Source of the DNA: Novosphingobium profundi
GTDB taxonomy: Bacteria > Pseudomonadota > Alphaproteobacteria > Sphingomonadales > Sphingomonadaceae
Direction: 5' to 3'
Assembly: GCF_020524485.1 (NCBI RefSeq)
Contig: NZ_JAIVLF010000001.1
Coordinates: forward strand, 558,001 to 622,000
Length of the DNA: 64,000 nucleotides
The first letter of the stretch is position 1. Every line of letters begins with the position of its first letter. A model generated the notes under the pieces. It saw only the letters and a program-made list of their open reading frames with translations. It was not told where the DNA came from and ran no database searches. Of this stretch, positions 43,440-55,055 are shown piece by piece. The position numbers and the translations under genes are program-made.

Positions 43440-43999
43440 AGCATCGCGCGGTTTCGGCTGCGACTTGCGGGCTTGCGGCCGGTGTCCTTACGCTCGTACT
43501 GCCTGTCAGCGCGCGGGGCACCCCTGAGGTCCGCACAGGTCCTGTCTTTACCGACTATGGGCGCACGTTCGCAGTCGATTCGGACATGCCGATCCCGGCC
43601 GATGCCGAATTCAAGGTCGCCTTCGACATTTCGGCGGCGGCGACACCGGGTGAGGTGAACCGCCATATCGACAGCGCCGCGCGCTTCATCAACATGCAGG
43701 TGGCCGCCGGTGTGCCGCGCGAACGCATTCACGTTGCGCTCGTCGTGCATGGTCCGGCAGGCGCGGACTTGCTTGCGGCTGAGGCGTACGCTGCGCGCCA
43801 TGGCGGGACGAAGAGCGCCAATGCGCCGCTGGTCCGCGCGTTGCTCGACCATGGCGTCCGGGCGATTCTGTGCGGACAGAGCGCGGCGGCTATGGGCCTT
43901 GCCAGGGCCGATCTCATTCCCGGCGTGGAGCTGGCGCTTTCGGCCATGACCGCCCACGCCCTCTTGCAACAGGACGGCTACACGCTGAACCCCTTCTGA
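43424..43999 (+). CDS. Exported DsrE-family protein
   Basis: 191-residue protein with a signal peptide (ending about VLPVSARG) and a DsrE/DsrF-like domain: [18 protein letters not shown] and [35 protein letters not shown]. Cytosolic DsrE proteins relay sulphur; this exported branch has an unknown role. ATG at 43424 is preceded by AGGGGGG at good spacing; ATG at 43436 (ATGA overlap with the preceding stop) is equally plausible. Its stop overlaps the ruvB start (TGATG). Confidence 0.8.
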   Translation: MPFRMKHRAVSAATCGLAAGVLTLVLPVSARGTPEVRTGPVFTDYGRTFAVDSDMPIPADAEFKVAFDISAAATPGEVNRHIDSAARFINMQVAAGVPRERIHVALVVHGPAGADLLAAEAYAARHGGTKSANAPLVRALLDHGVRAILCGQSAAAMGLARADLIPGVELALSAMTAHALLQQDGYTLNPF

Positions 44000-45042
44000 T
44001 GACCGACAATCCCATCCTCTCGCCCGCGACGCAGCCTGAAGACGCCGATGCCGCGCTGCGCCCCAAGACGCTGTCCGATTTCGTCGGGCAGGAGGCGGCC
44101 AAGGACAACCTCCACGTCTTCATCGAAAGCGCCAAGTCGCGCCGCGAGGCGATGGACCACACGCTCTTCTTCGGCCCGCCGGGGCTGGGCAAGACGACGC
44201 TGGCCCAGATCGTCGCGCGCGAGTTGGGCGTGGGCTTTCGCGCCACCTCGGGCCCGGTGATCGCCAAGGCGGGGGACCTGGCTGCGCTGCTCACCAACCT
44301 GGAACACGGCGATGTCCTCTTCATCGACGAGATCCACCGCCTTAATCCGGTGGTGGAGGAAGTCCTCTATCCCGCGATGGAGGACCGCGCGCTCGACCTC
44401 ATTATCGGCGAAGGGCCCTCGGCGCGCTCGGTGCGCATCGACCTGCCGCCTTTCACCCTGATCGGCGCGACGACCCGCCAGGGCCTGCTCCAGACCCCCT
44501 TGCGCGACCGTTTCGGCATTCCGGTGCGCCTGCAGTTCTACACCGTGCCCGAACTCGAGCACGTGGTGACGCGCGGGGCGAACCTCCTGGGCATTGGCAT
44601 GGACAAGGGCGGGGCGACCGAGATCGCGCGCCGTTCGCGCGGGACCCCGCGCGTGGCCGGTCGGCTCATGCGCCGGGTACGCGACTTTGCCCATGTCGCG
44701 GGCTCGGACGTCATCACCCAGGCGATCGCGGACGATGCGCTGACCCGGCTCGATGTCGATTCGATCGGTCTCGACATGCAGGATCGGCGGTATCTGATGA
44801 TGATCGCAGACATCTACAAGGGCGGCCCGGTGGGCGTCGAAACGCTGGCGGCGGGCCTCTCCGAGCCGCGCGACACGATCGAGGAAGTGATCGAGCCCTA
44901 CCTCATCCAGCTTGGCCTTGTCGCGCGTACCGCGCGCGGGCGTTGCCTGAATGACCGGGGCTGGCAGCATCTGGGCCTGACGCCTCCGGCGGGGCCGCAA
45001 GGCGGGCTCTTCGATTCGTCGGCAGGCCCGCAGGCCGACTGA
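43999..45042 (+). CDS. ruvB: Holliday junction DNA helicase subunit RuvB
   Basis: 347-residue AAA+ motor for branch migration. [11 protein letters not shown] opens the domain; Walker A is [10 protein letters not shown], Walker [11 protein letters not shown], sensor 1 [10 protein letters not shown], arginine finger region LRDRFGI, and the C-terminal winged helix ends [12 protein letters not shown]. Start ATG overlaps the dsrE-family stop. The open frame further upstream is not used. Confidence 0.96.
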   Translation: MTDNPILSPATQPEDADAALRPKTLSDFVGQEAAKDNLHVFIESAKSRREAMDHTLFFGPPGLGKTTLAQIVARELGVGFRATSGPVIAKAGDLAALLTNLEHGDVLFIDEIHRLNPVVEEVLYPAMEDRALDLIIGEGPSARSVRIDLPPFTLIGATTRQGLLQTPLRDRFGIPVRLQFYTVPELEHVVTRGANLLGIGMDKGGATEIARRSRGTPRVAGRLMRRVRDFAHVAGSDVITQAIADDALTRLDVDSIGLDMQDRRYLMMIADIYKGGPVGVETLAAGLSEPRDTIEEVIEPYLIQLGLVARTARGRCLNDRGWQHLGLTPPAGPQGGLFDSSAGPQAD

Positions 45043-45058
45043 AATCACGCAGAACACC

Positions 45059-45086
45059 CGGGGGCAGGCGTTTACCCTTGCCCCCG
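45059..45086 (+). terminator. Hairpin after ruvB
   Basis: CGGGGGCA pairs with TGCCCCCG around a 12-base loop, 16 bases after the ruvB stop. No T-run follows on the + strand. Confidence 0.55.
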
Positions 45087-45123
45087 AAACAAGTCCCGTT
45101 TCGAAACACATGGTTAGAAATAG

Positions 45124-45139
45124 CCACGCAATTGCGTGG
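45124..45139. promoter_or_regulatory. 16-base perfect palindrome upstream of the Ser-rich gene
   Basis: CCACGCAATTGCGTGG is fully self-complementary and lies 160 bases before the next start codon. It looks like a dimeric regulator site; the regulator is unknown. Confidence 0.4.
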
Positions 45140-45167
45140 TAATTGGCGGGATTTAGCCAAAAACACG

Positions 45168-45193
45168 GTTAACGCCGTTGCCCTGTTAACGCC
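45168..45193. repeat. Tandem GTTAACGCC direct repeat
   Basis: GTTAACGCC occurs at 45168 and 45185, one and a half helical turns apart (17 bases). It may be a tandem activator site; CtrA half-sites (TTAA) resemble it, but spacing does not fit TTAA-N7-TTAA. Confidence 0.35.
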
Positions 45194-45298
45194 TCTCTGC
45201 CTTGAGTGTGCTAGCAACCGCATTCGAGCAAAGCATCCGGGAGAGCCGTAGCGGCCCAGTCCGTCAGGGCTGCAGGACCTGCACAGAGAGCAACGTTT

Positions 45299-46156
45299 AT
45301 GTCGATCCGTACCGCCATTGCCAAACTGTCCGCCTGCGCCGCGGGCTGCGCCGTGATCGGCGGGGGCGCGGTGCACGTTGCCGAGACGCAGTCCGAGACG
45401 ACCGAGTACCGCAAGCTCAAACAGGCGAAGGTCGCGCGTCCGGCAAAGCGCCTCATTCCCAAGGAAAAGCCGCGCACCACCCGCCGCGTGCGCGAGATCG
45501 TGAAGCCGCCCGAGGACCCGCCGCTGGCGATGGTCCCCGTGCCCCCGCCCTACATTCCACCCGCCCCGGCGCCGATGCCTGTAGGCGGCAGCGGCGGCAC
45601 GCCGGTGGTGATTGGCGGTGGCCCTATCGGGGGCTTTGGCGGCGGTTTCTTCGGTGGGTTCTTCGGAGGCGGCGGGTCGAGCGGGGGCAACGTCGTCATC
45701 ACTTCGACCACGACCGGTGGCTCTACGTCGAGCAGCTCGTCCTCGTCCAGCTCCAGTTCCTCTTCGTCGTCCTCCTCATCCTCGTCGAGCTCTTCGGGCG
45801 GCGAGGGGTCGACGACGACCAGCACCAGCACCAGCACCTCGACCAGTTCGGGGGGCGACGATGGCTCGACCACCACGAGCACGTCGACAAGCTCGGGCGG
45901 GGATACAAGCACCAGCACGAGTTCCAGCACCAGCACGTCGAGTTCGACGAGCAGCTCGACCAGCACCTCGACCTCCACCGGCGGGGATACCACCACGACC
46001 ACCGGCGGATCGACGACTGGCGGGGCTGCGCCGCCGGGACCGCCGCCCACGGACGTACCTGAACCGCCGATGCTGATTCTGTTTGGTGCCGCCGCCGCCG
46101 CGCTCTTCGCGCGCAGCCGCCTGGCGCGCCGGGGCAAGGACACTGTTCGCGCCTGA
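45299..46156 (+). CDS. Ser/Thr-rich exported protein with PEP-CTERM-like sorting tail
   Basis: 285-residue low-complexity protein. A signal-like N-terminus (1 to about 28) is followed by a basic/Pro region (about 40-95), a Gly-rich block, a run of 23 serines (residues 144-166), three STSTST blocks separated by SSGGD spacers, and a C-terminus VPEPPMLILFGAAAAALFAR then RSRLARR: a Pro-Glu-Pro motif, hydrophobic helix and basic end, as in exosortase substrates. Probably transferred by an exosortase and heavily glycosylated on Ser/Thr at the cell surface. No globular domain. The 256-base gap from ruvB suggests its own promoter. Confidence 0.75.
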   Translation: MSIRTAIAKLSACAAGCAVIGGGAVHVAETQSETTEYRKLKQAKVARPAKRLIPKEKPRTTRRVREIVKPPEDPPLAMVPVPPPYIPPAPAPMPVGGSGGTPVVIGGGPIGGFGGGFFGGFFGGGGSSGGNVVITSTTTGGSTSSSSSSSSSSSSSSSSSSSSSSSGGEGSTTTSTSTSTSTSSGGDDGSTTTSTSTSSGGDTSTSTSSSTSTSSSTSSSTSTSTSTGGDTTTTTGGSTTGGAAPPGPPPTDVPEPPMLILFGAAAAALFARSRLARRGKDTVRA

Positions 46157-46197
46157 GCAGCTTCCACGCATTCCAAAAGACAAGGGAAAGGAGTAAT

Positions 46198-46399
46198 CCG
46201 AGGGCCATCGCCCTCGGGCTCCCCATAATGTCTGCCTCAGCCTTTGCGCGCCGCCATCGGTCAGAGCGGCGGGGGCACTAGTCGCGTTCTGAGCAAACAC
46301 GGCCACACCTCCAAGTTTTGCCTTCTCGTGTGTCGCGGCGAGATCGTGTGAGTGCCCTGCGCTCGACAGTCCCGGGAGCCCGAGGGCGATGGCCCTCGG
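46198..46399. repeat. Hairpin-rich intergenic repeat, copy C (two inverted ends)
   Basis: The CCGAGGGC/GCCCTCGG hairpin with adjoining GGGCTCCCC appears at 46198-46225, and again in inverted orientation with GTCGACAGTCCCGGGAGC at 46363-46399. Unlike copies A, B and D it lacks the CAAGGGG hairpin and instead has this end module on both sides of about 140 bases, giving terminal inverted repeats. It lies between the convergent Ser-rich and aconitase genes. Confidence 0.8.
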
Positions 46400-46448
46400 A
46401 ATCACTTCTTTCGTCTCCAGTTCCTTCCATCACCCGGCCCAAAAGCGG

Positions 46449-46482
46449 AAAACCCCGCCCGGCGCGTGCCGGACGGGGTTTT
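46449..46482 (-). terminator. Terminator of aconitase gene
   Basis: AAAACCCCG pairs with CGGGGTTTT, with extra pairing of CCGGC/GCCGG inside. It lies 36 bases beyond the acnA stop and ends in TTTT on the - strand. Confidence 0.85.
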
Positions 46483-46517
46483 CGAAAGGCCGGTGAGGGC
46501 CTCGGCTTGGCGCCGGA

Positions 46518-49193
<2,676 letters not shown>

Positions 49194-49348
49194 GTGGGCG
49201 TTGTTCCCTTCCTGTGATGTCTGACGCTTGGGTTCACGCCCTTGAACGCATGGTCCTCGGGCGTGTTGCAACGCGACAGACGGGTTCGTCGGCTCGCCGA
49301 TGCGCGCTGAAAGGCGCAAGGTCAAGAGGCAGGGCCTCCTGCATAGGT

Positions 49349-50293
49349 CTAGGGGGTGGGTTGTGAAACTTTGTTTCTCGTACCGACCCAGCACCCGACG
49401 AGGATCAGAAACGTTCCGGCAATAGTCGCAAGCGCCACGTTTTCGCCGAAGAACAGCCAGCCCAGCAAGGCGGCCCAGGCAAAGCCGGTGTACTCGACCG
49501 GCACCAGCACTTGCGTTTCGGCGCGCGCGTAGCCCCAAGAAAGCAACAGGTGCGCGAGCGTGGCGAGCAGGGCGCCTGCCGCGATCAGGCCCCAGACGGG
49601 CCCTGTGGGCAGGAGGAAGAGCCAGGGGGCGGGCAAGGCCACGAGGAGCGTCGAGAACAGGTTCTGGAACAGCGTGATCTCGCCGGGGCCTGCCAGGAGG
49701 GCCTGCTTGCGCTGCAGCACGAGGTTGAAGGCATAGAACAGGGCCGAGCACAGGACGGCCGCGATCCCCTTCAGCGTCTCGGGAGAGGTGTCGAGCGCGC
49801 CCAATCGCCCGCCGCCGATGACGATCACGCCTGCAATGCCGAGCAAGGAGGCGAGGATCGCCTGGGGGCGGATGACTTCTCCCAGCAGCAGGGCCGCCAG
49901 AAACAGCGCGATGATCGGCGAGATGAACGAGATTGCGATCGCCTCGGCCATGGGAATGCGGACGAGTCCATAGAAGAAGAGCGCAGCCATGCAGGTCGTC
50001 ACCCCGGCGCGAAAGGCGTGGAGCTGCAGGCGCCCGCGCGTTGGGCGGCGCGAGGTGGCGGCGCTCTCGGGACTAGGGCTGCGCAGGGTCGCCAGCCAAA
50101 CCGGCAGGGCGAAGAGCGTGCCCAGCGCGTTGCGCAGGAGCAGCGCGGTGTAGACGCCCAGCGCGATCGAGGCCCCTTTCATGGCCGCATCCATCGCGCT
50201 GAAGGTCCCGATACCCGCGACCACGGCAAGGACGGGTAGCGTTGTCTGCAGGGCAGATGGTGGGGTGACGGAGGTTCGGGCAGGCTGCGTCAT
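49349..50293 (-). CDS. EamA/DMT superfamily transporter
   Basis: 314-residue membrane protein with ten predicted helices in two EamA repeats; [21 protein letters not shown] starts the first, and [20 protein letters not shown] the second. Exports or imports a small metabolite of unknown identity. ATG at 50293 (MTQPART) is used; an upstream start 14 codons earlier is less likely. Divergent from the L,D-transpeptidase gene. Confidence 0.87.
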   Translation of the reverse strand: MTQPARTSVTPPSALQTTLPVLAVVAGIGTFSAMDAAMKGASIALGVYTALLLRNALGTLFALPVWLATLRSPSPESAATSRRPTRGRLQLHAFRAGVTTCMAALFFYGLVRIPMAEAIAISFISPIIALFLAALLLGEVIRPQAILASLLGIAGVIVIGGGRLGALDTSPETLKGIAAVLCSALFYAFNLVLQRKQALLAGPGEITLFQNLFSTLLVALPAPWLFLLPTGPVWGLIAAGALLATLAHLLLSWGYARAETQVLVPVEYTGFAWAALLGWLFFGENVALATIAGTFLILVGCWVGTRNKVSQPTP

Positions 50294-50360
50294 GGTCCGC
50301 GTGCTGTGGGTTAAGCGCCGGTTATTCGCAAGCAATTCATCGTAGCGACAGGCGCGATGC

Positions 50361-50385
50361 GGAACGGACGTGCTATACTGGCGTT
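50361..50385 (+). promoter_or_regulatory. Candidate EcfG (general stress) promoter of the L,D-transpeptidase gene
   Basis: GGAAC (50361-50365), 16 bases, then CGTT (50382-50385) matches the alphaproteobacterial EcfG consensus GGAAC-N16/17-CGTT. It would give a leader of about 70 bases. An overlapping TGCTATACT could act as an extended -10 for the housekeeping sigma factor. Confidence 0.55.
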
Positions 50386-50465
50386 CACATCGCCGGATCG
50401 GTGGCCGTGATGCGCACGGTCGCTATGCGGCCTACACGTATTATTCGGGCGGATTTCGAAGCAAA

Positions 50466-51941
50466 ATGAGCAGCATCCAGCGCAAGGCCTGTGGCCTTCT
50501 TTCGAGTCTTTCGGCGCTCTCCCTCCTGGCCCAACCGGTGCTGGCGCAGAGTCGCGACGAGAGCGGCCCCGAAGACATCCTGCCCCGTCCGCATTCGTCC
50601 GCCGCGCAAGCCTCGCCCCTGCCGACAACTGCGCCGACATCAACGCCGAACCCCGCGCCCACGCGTGCGCCGCAGAAGGCTCCCGCGCCGACGACCGCGA
50701 CCGTGGTGCGCGAGGGGGCGCCCATGCGCACCACGTCCGAGCCGGTGGTGCAGGAACTCTTCCTCTCCGCGCCCGTGCTGCCCTGGAATATCTCGGACGC
50801 GCAGGACCTTCTCGCCACGATCCGCGGGATCGGGAGCGAGGGTCTGTTTCCCGCCGACTATCAGCCCGACGCGCTCGATGCCGCGATCGCCGCAGGCGAG
50901 GGCGATGCGCTCGACGAACTGGCGAGCAAGCTCCTGGGCTGGCTGGTCGAGGACCTGCGCGACGGGCGCACGCCCATGCCTGCGCGCGTGCAGTGGTTTG
51001 CCGTGGATCCCGACCGCGACGAGATGCCCACCGGCAAGGTGATGGCCCAGACGCTGGCCGCGCACGATATTCCCGGCCTCGTCGCCGCGCTGGCGCCGAC
51101 GGTGCCGGACTACGCCGCGCTCAAGGAGGAACTGGCCGCAACGCCTGAGGCGCAGACGGACCGCCGCCTCCTCATCATGGCCAACATGGACCGCTGGCGC
51201 TGGCTCAAGCGCGATCTGGGCGAAGTCTATCTCCTGACCAACGTGCCCGAGTTCCAGCTGCGCCTGACGGTCAAGAACAAGATCATCCGCACCTACAAGA
51301 CAGTCGTCGGCAAGCCGGGACGCACCGCGACGCCGCAGCTGGCCGAGACGGTCTCGGCGGTGGTGTTCAACCCGACCTGGACGGTGCCGCAATCGATCGT
51401 GAAGGGTGAGGGTCTGGGGCAGAAGGTGCTCAACAACCCGACCTGGGCGCGCAATGCGGGCTACAAGGCCACCAAGGACGCCAATGGCAACGTCTGGGTC
51501 GTCCAGCAGCCGGGCCCGAACAACTCGCTGGGCATGATGAAGATCGACATGCCCAACGAGCACGCGATCTACCTGCATGACACGCCCTCCAAGCAGTACT
51601 TCAACCACAAGGTGCGCGCCTACAGCCATGGCTGCATCCGCACCGAACGCGCGGTCGAACTGGGCATGACGATGGCGATCCTGGGTGCTGGCATGTCGGG
51701 CAGCGAGGCCGCCGACATCTCGCGTTCGGGCAAATACACCAAGGTCGAGATGACCCGCACCTTCCCGGTCTACCTCACCTACTTCACCATCGCGCGCGAC
51801 ATCGAGGGCAACCTCGAAACCTTCGACGACATCTACGAGCGCGACACGCCGGTGCTCGAAAGCTTCCAGCAGCCCCGCCAGCTCAAGACCTCCCAGCGCA
51901 AGAGCGAAGAGGAAGTCATCAAGCTGGATAACCCGCTGTAA
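50466..51941 (+). CDS. L,D-transpeptidase, YcbB/LdtD-like
   Basis: 491-residue exported peptidoglycan enzyme forming 3-3 cross-links. Signal peptide to about residue 27 (LAQPVLAQS), a Pro/Thr-rich linker (about 40-75), a scaffold/PG-binding-like region (about 90-230), then the YkuD catalytic domain: DRWRWLKRDLGEVYLLTNVPEFQL through the active site HKVRAYSHGCIRTER with the nucleophilic Cys. Domain order and size fit YcbB-type enzymes. ATG at 50466 is used; upstream open sequence is the promoter region. Confidence 0.92.
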   Translation: MSSIQRKACGLLSSLSALSLLAQPVLAQSRDESGPEDILPRPHSSAAQASPLPTTAPTSTPNPAPTRAPQKAPAPTTATVVREGAPMRTTSEPVVQELFLSAPVLPWNISDAQDLLATIRGIGSEGLFPADYQPDALDAAIAAGEGDALDELASKLLGWLVEDLRDGRTPMPARVQWFAVDPDRDEMPTGKVMAQTLAAHDIPGLVAALAPTVPDYAALKEELAATPEAQTDRRLLIMANMDRWRWLKRDLGEVYLLTNVPEFQLRLTVKNKIIRTYKTVVGKPGRTATPQLAETVSAVVFNPTWTVPQSIVKGEGLGQKVLNNPTWARNAGYKATKDANGNVWVVQQPGPNNSLGMMKIDMPNEHAIYLHDTPSKQYFNHKVRAYSHGCIRTERAVELGMTMAILGAGMSGSEAADISRSGKYTKVEMTRTFPVYLTYFTIARDIEGNLETFDDIYERDTPVLESFQQPRQLKTSQRKSEEEVIKLDNPL

Positions 51942-51958
51942 GTGAGAAGGATCTGATT

Positions 51959-52072
51959 CAAGGGGCCATTGCCCCTTGGACCACCAAACGGTCTATCTCA
52001 CGTTCCTCGGCCAGGTTGGCGTGCGCAAGGTGAGGTCGACCATTCGGGGAGCCCGAGGGCGATGGGCCTCGG
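51959..52072. repeat. Hairpin-rich intergenic repeat, copy D
   Basis: Same orientation as copy B: CAAGGGGCC-AT-TGCCCCTTG, then diverged central arms (CTCACG and GGTGAGG), GTCGACCATTCGGGGAGC and CCGAGGGCGAT-GGGCCTCGG. The last hairpin has one mismatch. Lies between the convergent L,D-transpeptidase and recQ genes. Confidence 0.82.
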
Positions 52073-52087
52073 TATCTCTGTTCTGTT

Positions 52088-53965
<1,878 letters not shown>

Positions 53966-54161
53966 GGGGGCAGCTTATGGCAGAGCCGGACGCCGCGCGG
54001 AACCCGTTGAGGAGGCGCTTTCCTCCGCTTTTCGCCTCCTGAGGCGACTCGCGGGGAGAGGCGGGCTTGCGAAGATGGAACGTGCGTTTGCGACGATTGG
54101 CGGGCACTTTTTCGGCTGCGGCGAGTTTATTTCACGACAACTGGTTCATGGAGATCACATC

Positions 54162-54317
54162 ATGTCGTCTTACGTTTACCATTCCAGTCGCCCGCACGAA
54201 TCGATCCTGCCGCGGGCGCATCGCGACGCGCATCAGCGCTTCCACACCTATGGTCCGATCCAGCCGATGGACGGTGACCGCGGCCTGTTCGGCCGACTGC
54301 TCGACCGCCTGTTCTGA
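54162..54317 (+). CDS. Small hypothetical protein (51 aa)
   Basis: Starts MSSYVYHSSRPHESILPRAH and ends MDGDRGLFGRLLDRLF. Rich in His/Arg with an amphipathic C-terminus; no membrane segment or known domain. GGAG about eight bases before the ATG supports translation. The upstream in-frame ATG at 54075 is less likely. A 19-bp-spaced hairpin follows the stop. Confidence 0.55.
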   Translation: MSSYVYHSSRPHESILPRAHRDAHQRFHTYGPIQPMDGDRGLFGRLLDRLF

Positions 54318-54647
54318 CCCCACCTTGCCCCTCCCACGCGGACCATGGTGCGTGGGAGCGGGAGATGGTCTGCCGAACGCACGCCATCGTTGAGGGGCTT
54401 TTTCCCCTTTCGGTCTCATCCCTTCGGACAAGACCGGTTTCCCGCCCGCAGCTACCCCACGAAGATCGGCGCCCGGGCGTGGTAACTTTCTCTTGCACAT
54501 GACACGCGGGTAAGCCCGCATGGCCTTTTTCAGCGTTTCTTGGAGCGCTTGCCGGATACTTGGCATCACTCGATCGACGGAGATGCAATCGATTGAATCG
54601 AGGTCGCCACAGGAACCACAAGAACACCAAGGGAAGAGGTACAAGTC
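54318..54647. other. Gap without a gene: two hairpins, no clear coding
   Basis: This 330-base stretch holds CTCCCACGC/GCGTGGGAG (54331-54358), a likely terminator of the preceding small gene, and a GGGG-TTTTT-CCCC hairpin with T-run at 54393-54411. The rest shows no convincing ORF; a promoter for the next small gene is expected near 54560-54620 but I see no clear consensus. Confidence 0.5.
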
Positions 54648-54926
54648 ATGGGAGCGATGCTGCACGATGCGCGTGTGCGTTTCGAGGAATGCCACACGGC
54701 CTGGTTGAACGAGTGCGAATTTGCCGAACTGGCGCGCACGCTCAAGGCGCTTGCGCACGAACAGGGCGTCGCGACCGATCCGATCATCAACGAACTCGTC
54801 CATTTCGGGGCCGACGCCGCGTTTGCGTTGCTCACGGTTGAATCGCGCCTTGTAAGCGATGCGCAGGCGGCGCAGGTCGCCCAGACTGTCCAGATGAAGC
54901 CTGCCGGTCCGCCGCTGGTCCACTGA
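54648..54926 (+). CDS. Hypothetical protein (92 aa)
   Basis: Helical cytosolic protein; RVRFEECHTAWLNECEFAELA and INELVHFGADAAFALLTVESRL are its best-ordered parts. No recognised family. GAAGAGGTACAAG upstream of the ATG gives a good ribosome-binding site. Convergent with the metH C-terminal gene. Confidence 0.6.
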   Translation: MGAMLHDARVRFEECHTAWLNECEFAELARTLKALAHEQGVATDPIINELVHFGADAAFALLTVESRLVSDAQAAQVAQTVQMKPAGPPLVH

Positions 54927-55055
54927 GTGTGCCGGTGGGGCAGCCGCCGAACACGGCTTTGCCCCGCGTAACGGCACAAGACCACGCCGACAGGTCTTCC
55001 CGGCGCCGTCCACCCTGTCCCCTGGGTGTGGACGGCGCCTCTTTTCGTGTCCCGA

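Noticed and set aside
45169..45190. TTAAC pair considered as a CtrA binding site
   Set aside because: Spacing is 13 bases between TTAA cores, not the 7 of the CtrA consensus.
45720..45990. Repetitive stretch that could be taken for a tandem repeat locus or CRISPR-like array
   Set aside because: Units are irregular, codons vary and one long reading frame runs through it; it is coding sequence for a Ser/Thr-rich protein.
54077..54105. GGAAC near 54077 considered as a second EcfG promoter
   Set aside because: No CGTT at 16-17 bases downstream.
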